Assembly (NCBI GenBank): GCA_003854995.1
Contig: RQOI01000188.1
Coordinates: 1-23,406 of the forward strand
Reading direction: 5' to 3'
Length of the DNA: 23,406 bases
Source: Candidatus Zhuqueibacterota bacterium
GTDB taxonomy: Bacteria; Zhuqueibacterota; Zhuqueibacteria; Residuimicrobiales; Krinioviventaceae
Shown piece after piece: positions 15,210 to 22,920 of the stretch. A program made the position numbers and the translations under genes. The notes under the pieces were generated by a model. It saw only the letters and a list, made by a program, of their open reading frames with translations. It ran no database searches and was not told the origin of the DNA. Positions within the stretch are counted from its first letter, which is position 1. Each line of letters opens with the position of its first letter.

Positions 15210-15644
15210 TTAAAAGCTGACGGGAGAAAGAATATACGCAAGTGCTTTGTCTTCCAATTCGGTCATGATGCGCTTATCTTCCTCAGTCACATCATCATAG
15301 TCCAGCAGATGATAAACGCCGTGTGCGACCAGACGAAAGAGTTCATTGTCGAGCGTCACTCCGTAATACTGTGAATTCCTTTTTGCCGTATCGATCGAAA
15401 TATAGACCTCCCCTTCAGCTTTTTCTATCTCGGACAAATTGAAAGACAGGACATCCGTAAAAGTCGATCGCTGCAAAAAACGTTCATTCAGATCCTTCAT
15501 ATACTCATCATCAACAAAGACGACGGTCAATTGCCAGGGTGGCTGCCCTTCGGTCTCAAGTATCCATTCGATCAGCCGCAATAATTCCGCCTGTTTCAGA
15601 TCAGGATAGCGGGCCGAATTTGCGATGTTAAGACGCGCGCACAC
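15210..15644 (-). CDS. ybeY: Endoribonuclease YbeY (rRNA maturation factor)
   Basis: This is a 144-residue single-domain metalloprotein required in many bacteria for 16S rRNA 3'-end processing and ribosome quality control. The family core is LQRSTFTDVLSF (57-68), then the zinc motif HGVYHLLDYDD (108-118). His108 and His112 are present, but the third ligand position of HGxxHLxGYDH is Asp118 and the usual Gly is Asp115. Asp in the third position also occurs, from recollection, in Bacteroidetes YbeY proteins, so this is a lineage trait rather than inactivation. The GTG start has GAGAGG eight bases upstream. It overlaps the upstream HD-protein stop by 17 nt and is followed 20 nt later by the CorC-like gene. 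Confidence 0.93.
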   Translation of the reverse strand: MCARLNIANSARYPDLKQAELLRLIEWILETEGQPPWQLTVVFVDDEYMKDLNERFLQRSTFTDVLSFNLSEIEKAEGEVYISIDTAKRNSQYYGVTLDNELFRLVAHGVYHLLDYDDVTEEDKRIMTELEDKALAYILSPVSF

Positions 15645-17961
15645 TTTTTATGGCCTCTCGATGTGATGACTTGGGGTATTCAATGCGTCCATGAAACCTG
15701 GCGATCAAAATCTTTTGAAAAGCGTTGGATATTTTGGAGAGGTCCTGAAGCGTCAGAGGCGATTCGTCCAGTTCGCCGCTCTTGAATCGCTCATCGATGA
15801 TCTGCTCAACCAGTCCTTTGATGCGACTCGGGGTTGGATCTTTCAGGGTCCTGGAGGCGGCTTCAATCGCATCTGCCATCATCACAATCGCTGTCTCACG
15901 GGTTTGCGGACGAGGGCCGGGATAGCGAAACTCATCTTCTGATAATGAGTCATCATTACCTTGCTCCAGGGCCTTTTGATAAAAGTAAGCCATGAGAGAG
16001 GTGCCATGATGCTGATAGATGAAAGCTTCGATTTCTTTGGGCAGACCATATTCACGTGCAATTTCAGCACCGCGGCGAACGTGGTTTGCCAGAATAAGTG
16101 AGCTCATGGTTGGCGTCAATTTTTCCTGTGGATTTCTGCCTTTTGTTTGATTCTCGACAAAATACTCTGGCTTTTCCAGTTTTCCAATGTCGTGATAATA
16201 TGAGCCGACGCGCGCCAGCAAAGCATTGCCACCGAGCGCCTCTGTGGCTGCTTCGGCGAGCATGCCGACCAGATAGCAGTGGTGATAGGTGCCAGGTGCT
16301 TCCAAATGCAGCTGCCGCAACAAGGGGTGATTGAAATCGGACAACTCGAGCAGCGTCATGTCCGTTGTCAAATCAAACATCGATTCCAAAATGATGATGA
16401 GCAGGTAGGCGATTCCAGGGGACAGGAATCCATTCAGTATGCCGATCCACCAATTCCGCCAGGTGTCAGAAAAATCAGCATAGGTAACGAGCCCATTTAC
16501 TAATATGGTAAAAATATAAGCCGCACTGATGATCAATCCGGAGCGAATAATCCAGATTCGCGTGCGGACCTTGCGCACCGTTTGTACAGCAATGGCGCCG
16601 ACGAATAAAGAAGTGAATGTTATCGCATATTCATTCCCTCGCAGCGCACCAATCAACAGGGCGGCTGTGAGGGTGACAAACAAACCCACGCGGGTGTCAA
16701 AAAAAATGGTGATGATGAGCGATAACGCCGAAACAGGGATAAAATAGGCGCTATTATAGACCGACGCCTGGAATCGATTCGATATAAAAGTCAAGATGGC
16801 CACGAGCAGGATGTTCAAGCCAATCAGCAAAAGCTTTTTACGGTCATTGAATATAGATCGTCTATCGCTGAACAGGTAAATGGCCAGTATAGTCAAGATG
16901 GAGAGGACGAGAAAAAATTTTCCGAGGCTCGGCGGCAATTTTCGCCAGAATCCCTCCATCTCGACTCGCTCCGCTTTGGCTACTGCATAAGAATTCAGCT
17001 TTTCAATGTGAGATTTTGTCACAACCTCATGACTGTCGATGATCCGTTCCCCGTCAAGCACCTGGTCTTTTGCCAGAGGAACATTCTCTTCCACCTGCTC
17101 TATCCGGGCTTTTGTTTCAACCTCGTCAATGAGCACATTGGGTGTGATAAAGTGCTCACCGATTGCATAGGCAATTTTAACCTCTTTTTCATCAAAATCG
17201 TCATCTTCGCGCAGCATTTCGAGCAGCATCGCGGCGGCCTCAGCGCTATCGAGATAGTACTGCAAAAGCTCCTCTTCCTCGATGCCGTCATTTCTTCGCA
17301 CCCTGATTTTGTTGACATAGGTTGGGAAACTCTCCTTCGATCGATCGAGAATTCCCGCTGTATAGAGCTCCTCAAGGAGAGCCATGACTTTCCGAGTCAC
17401 TTTTTCAAACTTGGCGACACGGGGACCTGTATCTTTGCTCTTGCCGGTATTGGCTGTGGATTCAAAGGCGTTCAATAGCAGATTGACGTCGTCATCCGAG
17501 ATGACGATGCCGGCTTCGATGTAGTGCGCTTTGATATTCGCAATCGTCGTCATCTTGCCTTTCAGATTCACTTTTATGCGATTGGCAAAATCTGACAATT
17601 CATTCAACTCATTGGCCTTTAGATCCGGGTTGATGACAAAGACGGGAACGACGCTTTCGCGAGCGTTTTTTTTATCGCTCTCATACTCTTCCGGGCTTTT
17701 CAGCACCGGGAAGGTGAAAGTGGCGATCACTTGTTCGTCGAGGTAGACCTGACCTTCACGCAGATCGGCATATTGAAACGATTTTCCTCTTGGGAACATG
17801 AAAGTAATGACGAGCGCCAGAGCGAGAATCAATAACAATTCAACATAGTAGCGCTTTACAAGAGGTTTTAACAAGGGCTTTGCCTTGGTGGCGGCAACAC
17901 GATCTTGATTGCCATTTTTTCTATATCTTTTTAGAATATTCAAATTTACACCCATAATCAT
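15628..17961 (-). CDS. pgpH: 7TM-HD family protein, PgpH-like c-di-AMP phosphodiesterase
   Basis: This 777-residue inner-membrane protein has a short cytosolic N-terminus, a first helix (about 40-57), an extracytoplasmic 7TMR-HDED domain (about 60-335), seven helices (about 345-530) and a cytosolic HD domain. Metal-binding residues are HH (560-561), HDIGK (590-594), QHHG (650-653) and MADAIEAASR (696-705). Characterised members (Listeria PgpH) hydrolyse c-di-AMP. The start is the ATG at 17961, which shares one base with the phoH stop (TGATG); an in-frame TTG at 17964 and an ATG at 17955 are alternatives. Position between phoH and ybeY is the classic order. Domain architecture is secure; activity on c-di-AMP is inferred from the family. 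Confidence 0.92.
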   Translation of the reverse strand: MIMGVNLNILKRYRKNGNQDRVAATKAKPLLKPLVKRYYVELLLILALALVITFMFPRGKSFQYADLREGQVYLDEQVIATFTFPVLKSPEEYESDKKNARESVVPVFVINPDLKANELNELSDFANRIKVNLKGKMTTIANIKAHYIEAGIVISDDDVNLLLNAFESTANTGKSKDTGPRVAKFEKVTRKVMALLEELYTAGILDRSKESFPTYVNKIRVRRNDGIEEEELLQYYLDSAEAAAMLLEMLREDDDFDEKEVKIAYAIGEHFITPNVLIDEVETKARIEQVEENVPLAKDQVLDGERIIDSHEVVTKSHIEKLNSYAVAKAERVEMEGFWRKLPPSLGKFFLVLSILTILAIYLFSDRRSIFNDRKKLLLIGLNILLVAILTFISNRFQASVYNSAYFIPVSALSLIITIFFDTRVGLFVTLTAALLIGALRGNEYAITFTSLFVGAIAVQTVRKVRTRIWIIRSGLIISAAYIFTILVNGLVTYADFSDTWRNWWIGILNGFLSPGIAYLLIIILESMFDLTTDMTLLELSDFNHPLLRQLHLEAPGTYHHCYLVGMLAEAATEALGGNALLARVGSYYHDIGKLEKPEYFVENQTKGRNPQEKLTPTMSSLILANHVRRGAEIAREYGLPKEIEAFIYQHHGTSLMAYFYQKALEQGNDDSLSEDEFRYPGPRPQTRETAIVMMADAIEAASRTLKDPTPSRIKGLVEQIIDERFKSGELDESPLTLQDLSKISNAFQKILIARFHGRIEYPKSSHREAIKSVRAS

Positions 17962-18941
17962 CAACTCGACAGATTTTCCGCGCCATTAAAAGATTCATAC
18001 GCCTTGATGATCTGACGGACCAGTCGGTGTCGGACGACATCTCTATCGGTCAGATAGACGAAATCAATGCCATCTATTCCTTTCAGAATGCCCTGGATCT
18101 CGACCAGACCTGATACCGTGTTGTGAGGCAAATCGATCTGTGTCACGTCTCCCGTCACGATAGCTTTTGAATTTGGACCCAGTCGAGTCAGGAACATTTT
18201 CATCTGCGCAGAAGTCGCATTTTGCGCTTCATCAAGAATCACAAAGCAGTTGTTGAGCGTTCGACCGCGCATATAGGCGAGCGGCACCACTTCGATAATT
18301 CGTCCCTGAAACTGTTTTTTTAGTTTTTCGGACGGCACCATGTCGAACAGGGCATCATATAAGGGCCTCAGGTAGGGATCCACTTTTTCCTGTAAATCGC
18401 CGGGCAAAAATCCCAGACTCTCGCCGGCTTCCACCGCCGGACGGCACAGGATAATTCGATCGACATCCTTATCTCGTAACTGGGCGAGGGCGATGGCGAC
18501 GGCCAAAAATGTTTTACCTGTGCCGGCCGGGCCAATGACAAACAGTATATCATTTTTTTGAGCAGATGCCCAGTAGGTCTCCTGGCCCTCTGTTTTTGGC
18601 TTAATCACCCCTCGTTTTGTGAAGTAGATGGCCGAATCAGGCGCCGGCGCTTCGAGCGACTCTGATTGCCAATCCGAGAGTCTTACAACGGTTTCGATAT
18701 CATCCTGATCGAGTCCGCCCTTTTTATTGATCATGTAGATGAGTTCGTTGACAACTCTTTCAGCGCGCGCAACCTGCTCCTCACTCCCCCGCAGCAACAC
18801 CTCGCCTCCGCGTGCAACCACTTTTGCATCCAAAAAACTTGTGAGAAATCTTATATTAGCGTCCTGAGTGCCGTAGAATGCAAGCGGATCAATACCTTTT
18901 ATAACAATTCTTTTTTCTACGATTTCTGTCTGTACCCGCAA
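17961..18941 (-). CDS. phoH: PhoH family ATPase
   Basis: This 326-residue cytoplasmic P-loop ATPase of the PhoH/PhoL type is thought to act in RNA metabolism together with YbeY. An N-terminal KH-like region (about 1-90) precedes the ATPase domain with Walker A GPAGTGKT (137-144) and Walker B VILDEAQN (234-241). The length is normal. The start is TTG at 18941; a GGAGA Shine-Dalgarno (18951-18955) supports it, and no ATG sits near the domain start. It is the first gene of the phoH-pgpH-ybeY-corC cluster and is coupled to the next gene by a 1-nt overlap. The terminator of the upstream LysM gene ends almost at this Shine-Dalgarno. Confidence 0.94.
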   Translation of the reverse strand: MRVQTEIVEKRIVIKGIDPLAFYGTQDANIRFLTSFLDAKVVARGGEVLLRGSEEQVARAERVVNELIYMINKKGGLDQDDIETVVRLSDWQSESLEAPAPDSAIYFTKRGVIKPKTEGQETYWASAQKNDILFVIGPAGTGKTFLAVAIALAQLRDKDVDRIILCRPAVEAGESLGFLPGDLQEKVDPYLRPLYDALFDMVPSEKLKKQFQGRIIEVVPLAYMRGRTLNNCFVILDEAQNATSAQMKMFLTRLGPNSKAIVTGDVTQIDLPHNTVSGLVEIQGILKGIDGIDFVYLTDRDVVRHRLVRQIIKAYESFNGAENLSS

Positions 18942-18956
18942 ATTTTGCTATCTCCA

Positions 18957-18997
18957 ATAAAAAAAACTCTCAGCCCGAAAGAATCAGACCGAGAGTT
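18957..18997 (-). terminator. Strong intrinsic terminator of the LysM gene
   Basis: On the minus strand AACUCUC (18991-18997) pairs with GAGAGUU (18965-18971). The pairing continues inward through seven more pairs, three of them G-U, to a UUCUU loop, giving a 14-bp stem. A run of eight or more T residues follows directly (18957-18966). This is a textbook Rho-independent terminator about 30 nt after the LysM gene stop. Confidence 0.85.
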
Positions 18998-19026
18998 ACA
19001 AGTGTAAAGCCTATCGAAAAAGCCGA

Positions 19027-19866
19027 CTATTCTGTGGGAATAACAAGGACCGTATGCGGGAAGATCAAATTGGGATCATCCCCGACAATGCGTTTGTTTT
19101 TCTCATAGATTTTAGTCCAAGAACTCGGGTCGCCAAGAACTTGCGGATTTTGAGCAATCTTTTGCAGATAGTCACCCTTGGCGACAAGGTACTCATCAGC
19201 ACCAACTTCGCGCTGAATCTTTAGCACCCAGTCGGGATAAATCAAATCAGGGTCGTCGATCTGATCTAAATTGTAAGAGTAGATTCTCATCCAATGGGTT
19301 GGATCGCCGTAAATCTGGTCTTTGCCGGAGATTTTCCAGAGATAATCGCCAACAACGACCGTATACTCATCATAGACAGCCTTTGGCATCTTGTTTTTAA
19401 TTTGCGTGAGTTTGCCTTCGATGGTCGCGATCAAATCCTGCATTGCGGTCAAGGCCGCGATTCTATTCCCTTTTGCAGCCGCGAGCTCTGTCTCGATCGC
19501 CTGAACTTCATCGCGTTTCTTGAAAAGCTCTTCCGGCGTCAACGCCAGAAGCCCATCGCATCGTGCATTCAACGCTTCGAGATCTTTGCGGAATGCATCG
19601 ACACCGGCCTGATCCGTGCCGATCTCTTCCAAAATAGCAGCCCAAACTTTTTCCGTTTCAGCTTGTACAGCATCCATTTCGCTCGTGAGAGCTTCGTTCG
19701 CTGTACCACAATCAACCTTGCCCTTATCTGCGGCATCTAATCGTTGTTGCCACTCGGCCAGTTGCTTCTCATACTCTTCCATCGTCATTTTATCCTGAGC
19801 GAAGGAGAGGGAAGCACCAAGCAAAACAAGGCTTAATAGAATCATGATCACTGGTTTATTTGTCAC
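19027..19866 (-). CDS. Exported coiled-coil protein with two LysM domains
   Basis: This 279-residue protein starts at GTG 19866, chosen because GGAGGG lies seven bases upstream; a TTG reading to 19881 would overlap that site. A signal peptide (about 1-23, ending LSFA before QDK) directs export. A long Glu/Ala/Gln-rich coiled coil follows (about 27-160), then two LysM repeats, one at about 168-219 (with GDYLWKIS) and one at 225-279 (with GDYLQKIA). LysM domains bind peptidoglycan, so it is probably a periplasmic cell-wall-associated structural or scaffold protein. It lies 46 nt after a coiled-coil lipoprotein gene, with which it is probably co-transcribed. A strong terminator follows. There is no catalytic domain. 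Confidence 0.88.
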   Translation of the reverse strand: MTNKPVIMILLSLVLLGASLSFAQDKMTMEEYEKQLAEWQQRLDAADKGKVDCGTANEALTSEMDAVQAETEKVWAAILEEIGTDQAGVDAFRKDLEALNARCDGLLALTPEELFKKRDEVQAIETELAAAKGNRIAALTAMQDLIATIEGKLTQIKNKMPKAVYDEYTVVVGDYLWKISGKDQIYGDPTHWMRIYSYNLDQIDDPDLIYPDWVLKIQREVGADEYLVAKGDYLQKIAQNPQVLGDPSSWTKIYEKNKRIVGDDPNLIFPHTVLVIPTE

Positions 19867-19912
19867 TTTGGTTCCCTCCAAGTGTTTTCAGGGTGATGAC
19901 TGTTCATTGGTT

Positions 19913-20182
19913 TTACATAGCGGCAAGACGCTGGGAGACAGCTTGCTGCTCTTTCTTCATGTCTTCCAAGGCTTGCTTTTTCTCAGCCAACTGGCCTTCA
20001 AGTGATGCAGTTTCGCTCTTGCAATCCGCCAACGCTTTTTCCGCAGCCTGTGCGGCGGCTTTGGTTTCTTCAAGAGCCTGAAGTTGTTGTTCATTGGCGT
20101 ACTTTGTACAGCCGGCGAATGCCACCAAGATCAATAGCATTGCAGCGACGACGACGACACTAGTTCTCAGAGCTTTTCTCAT
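19913..20182 (-). CDS. Small coiled-coil lipoprotein
   Basis: This 89-residue protein has a basic start, a hydrophobic signal peptide and a lipobox ending AFAGC (Cys25 by position), so it should be lipidated and attached to the inner or outer membrane. Phe at the -3 position is unusual but tolerated. The rest is an uninterrupted Ala/Glu/Gln/Lys coiled coil, similar in design to Lpp-type lipoproteins but without a clear C-terminal Lys anchor (it ends RLAAM). AGGAGGTG just upstream of the ATG is a near-perfect Shine-Dalgarno. With the strong promoter this suggests high expression. It is paired with the LysM gene downstream. It may tether the outer membrane to the wall-binding partner, which is inference. 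Confidence 0.87.
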   Translation of the reverse strand: MRKALRTSVVVVAAMLLILVAFAGCTKYANEQQLQALEETKAAAQAAEKALADCKSETASLEGQLAEKKQALEDMKKEQQAVSQRLAAM

Positions 20183-20274
20183 GTAGGCTACACCTCCTTT
20201 CTAGTCCTTTTTTATTTTAAGCTGTTTTAAGATGTGCTTAAGGTCATTTAAATTACTACTTTAAAATCAAAATC

Positions 20275-20303
20275 ATATTAATAAAAAATCGACTAATTGT
20301 CAA
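20275..20303 (-). promoter_or_regulatory. Consensus sigma70 promoter for the lipoprotein-LysM operon
   Basis: On the minus strand a perfect -35 TTGACA (20298-20303) is followed by a 17-nt spacer and then -10 TAATAT (20275-20280). The predicted start at about 20268 leaves an 86-nt AT-rich leader before the lipoprotein ATG. This is the best promoter in the window and fits a highly expressed structural lipoprotein. Confidence 0.8.
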
Positions 20304-20437
20304 GCGGAAAATAGATTTAATACAACAGTTATGCGTCCGTTTATCCTCAAGTTTCTTATAGACTTGCCACATCGGTCAAATAATCCCGCATTCGGTGACA
20401 GACTTTTGGTACGCGGAAGGGCCAAGTCCGGTTCATT

Positions 20438-22207
20438 TCACAGCAAAGAGCGTTCTTTCATTTGCAGACCCAGCTCAATCAGTTGCTCAGCATCCACTTC
20501 AGATGGCGCTCCATCCATCAGCGATGTTGCGCTGGCCGTCTTGGGGAATGCAATGACATCCCGAATCGATTGACATCCGGCCAGAATCATGATCAACCGG
20601 TCAAAGCCAAAGGCAATGCCGCCATGCGGGGGTGCGCCATAGCTGAGCGCTTCAAGCAAAAAACCGAATTTTTGTTCAGCCTCCTGCGGCGATATTTTGA
20701 GCGCCTGAAACATTTTCTGCTGGACGTCCTGTCGGGAAATTCTTATGCTGCCGCCGGCGATCTCCAGACCATTTAAAACAAGATCATAGGCGCGCGCCCG
20801 AACAGTCCCAGGATCTGTCGTCATCTTTTCGACGTCTTCCGCGACAGGTGAGGTGAAGGGATGGTGCAGCGCGACATAACGATTGCGTTCCTGACTCCAT
20901 TCGAACAGCGGGAAATCGACGATCCATGTCAGACTGATCTTTTGGTCATCGATGAGACCGAGTCGCTTTGCCATTTCGCCCCGCAGCTCTGCCAAAACCT
21001 GCCGCATCAGATCGCGCTCGTCAGCGCAGAGCAATAACAGATCGCCTTCGCGCGCCTGAAAGGCCGCGATCATCGCAGCCGCCTGCTGTTCATCAAAGTA
21101 CTTTGCGACCGATCCTTCCAGCGTGCCAGCGCCAACCTTGACGATGATCAGTCCGGCAGCACCGCGCTGACGAGCCCAGGCTGCCAAATCATCCTGCTGC
21201 TTGCGCGAATAACTGGCGCAACCGGGCGCGCAGATGCCCGCGACTGTCTTGCCGGATGCGACCGCCTGGACAAATATGCCATAACCGCTGGACTTGACAA
21301 TACCTGACACATCGACGAGCGGCAAATCAAAACGTCTATCGGGACGATCGGTGCCATATGTGCGCATGGCCTCATCGTAGGAGAGTCGCGAAAAGGGTCG
21401 TGGGATTTCAATGTCCAGCGTCTCCCGCAAGATTCGCTCCATCAGTCCCTCCACGATCGCAAATACATCCTCCTCGTGAATGAAGGACATCTCGACGTCA
21501 ATCTGCGTGAACTCTGGCTGGCGATCAGCTCGCAAATCTTCATCTCGAAAGCAGCGAACGATCTGAAAATATCGATCAAATCCGGCGATCATGAGGAGTT
21601 GCTTGTAGGTCTGCGGCGACTGCGGCAATGCATAGAACTTGCCACGCGACAGACGACTGGGCACGAGAAAATCGCGCGCTCCTTCTGGTGTGCTTTTCAT
21701 GAGACAGGGCGTTTCGATCTCTAAAAAGTCGTTTTCGGAAAAATAATTGCGAGCGAGCTGCGCCACTTTGTGCCGCATGACAAGATTTTGTTGCATCTCC
21801 TGACGCCGAAGATCCAGATAGCGGTATTTTAATCGCAGATCTTCCGACGCGACATTATCGCCGACAATGTTGAAGGGCGGCGTCAATGCGGCATTCAACA
21901 CCTCCAGTTCGGTCGCCATGACTTCGATCTCACCCGTGGCGAGATTCGCATTGGTCATGCCGTCTGGCCGCGATTCGACAATCCCCTTAAAAGCCACGAC
22001 CCACTCGTTGCGGAGCTTTTTTGCCTCTTCGTAGACCGATGATTCCGGACGAATATTTATCTGCGTCAGGCCCCATCGATCGCGCAAATCAATGAATATG
22101 ATGCCCCCATGATCACGGCGGCTCGCAACCCACCCCATGAGAACGACGTTTTCATCGATATTATTCGCAGAGAGTTCACCGCAAGTATGTGTTCTTTTCC
22201 ACTTCAT
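20438..22207 (-). CDS. aspS: Aspartyl-tRNA synthetase (bacterial type)
   Basis: This 589-residue class IIb synthetase charges tRNA-Asp with aspartate. An N-terminal OB-fold (1 to about 100) binds the anticodon. Motif 1 lies around 150-170, QSPQ (196-199) binds aspartate, and motif 2 contains FRDEDLRADR (220-229). The GAD insertion domain (about 290-410) marks the bacterial type. Motif 3 includes GIAFGFDRL near the end. The start is the ATG at 22207, with GAGAGGG upstream; a TTG reading to 22237 overlaps that Shine-Dalgarno. Length is standard and nothing is broken. It could be discriminating or non-discriminating (also charging tRNA-Asn); the sequence alone does not settle this. Confidence 0.97.
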   Translation of the reverse strand: MKWKRTHTCGELSANNIDENVVLMGWVASRRDHGGIIFIDLRDRWGLTQINIRPESSVYEEAKKLRNEWVVAFKGIVESRPDGMTNANLATGEIEVMATELEVLNAALTPPFNIVGDNVASEDLRLKYRYLDLRRQEMQQNLVMRHKVAQLARNYFSENDFLEIETPCLMKSTPEGARDFLVPSRLSRGKFYALPQSPQTYKQLLMIAGFDRYFQIVRCFRDEDLRADRQPEFTQIDVEMSFIHEEDVFAIVEGLMERILRETLDIEIPRPFSRLSYDEAMRTYGTDRPDRRFDLPLVDVSGIVKSSGYGIFVQAVASGKTVAGICAPGCASYSRKQQDDLAAWARQRGAAGLIIVKVGAGTLEGSVAKYFDEQQAAAMIAAFQAREGDLLLLCADERDLMRQVLAELRGEMAKRLGLIDDQKISLTWIVDFPLFEWSQERNRYVALHHPFTSPVAEDVEKMTTDPGTVRARAYDLVLNGLEIAGGSIRISRQDVQQKMFQALKISPQEAEQKFGFLLEALSYGAPPHGGIAFGFDRLIMILAGCQSIRDVIAFPKTASATSLMDGAPSEVDAEQLIELGLQMKERSLL

Positions 22208-22282
22208 GAATCGGACCCTCTCAAGTTCTTGTGTCAATCAAACAGAAAATTTAACACTGTTAGGGGATAAAAACAATGTCGT

Positions 22283-22834
22283 TCATTTAAAAGAGAGAAG
22301 ATAATTCAAGATCGATTCGTATGCGCCCTGCAGCGAGTCATCAGCTCTCTGGCGCAGTATGAAATTGTAGAACGCCTCACGATCGGGATGATAAAAACCC
22401 ACTCGCACGTCAGCGCCACACATCCAGGTGATGATGACATTGGTGAAATGAAGGGGAACGCTCATGTCTATGGCCAGATCAAATGAGCCATGCGCCAGTT
22501 TTTGCAGGAGACTTTTTTTCGGCATATTGAATCGCGATAGATCTGACCGCGAATATGTCATAACATTGATGTCGGCAAGATCAACGAAGGGGAACTCGTC
22601 TCTTTTCTCTTGCATGACCGTGATCTCGCACTTCCCCCAGTTGCTCTTCAATTTTGGGACCAGCTGACATGCCGAGGCAGCCTCTGATGATTCGGCTGGC
22701 AGGCAGATGAGCAATCTGCGCGCCTGTCGCAGTCGCTGCGAGACATCAAATGGCAGATTCTGTTTTTTATATCGGCCGGACAGCTTGATCCGGAACAGCT
22801 GGAACGACTGGGCCAATTTAAACAATAGATTCAT
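22283..22834 (-). CDS. Half-length GT9 (heptosyltransferase)-like protein
   Basis: This 183-residue protein resembles the N-terminal Rossmann half of family 9 glycosyltransferases: a strand RLLICLP (39-45), later FDLAIDMS and the segment GADVRVGFY that matches the GAKxRIGF step of heptosyltransferases. The C-terminal sugar-nucleotide half is missing, and the next 45 bp lead into the aspS Shine-Dalgarno, so there is no remnant. Short GT9-like proteins of this kind occur, to my recollection, in Bacteroidetes-type genomes. The ATG at 22834 was chosen because the in-frame extension to 22945 is AT-rich, lacks a Shine-Dalgarno and overlaps the upstream gene. Catalysis is doubtful. Confidence 0.6.
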   Translation of the reverse strand: MNLLFKLAQSFQLFRIKLSGRYKKQNLPFDVSQRLRQARRLLICLPAESSEAASACQLVPKLKSNWGKCEITVMQEKRDEFPFVDLADINVMTYSRSDLSRFNMPKKSLLQKLAHGSFDLAIDMSVPLHFTNVIITWMCGADVRVGFYHPDREAFYNFILRQRADDSLQGAYESILNYLLSFK

Positions 22835-22920
22835 TCTTTTTGTCTTATAAAAATAAAATCCATTAAATATCAATATACTCAACCCATTGATAATTTTCAA
22901 CTCTATTTTGTTTGCAGGCG

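Noticed and set aside
15210..15644. YbeY as a pseudogene because of the missing histidine
   Set aside because: The frame is intact, translationally coupled and otherwise conserved, and the same substitution occurs as a lineage feature in other bacteria.
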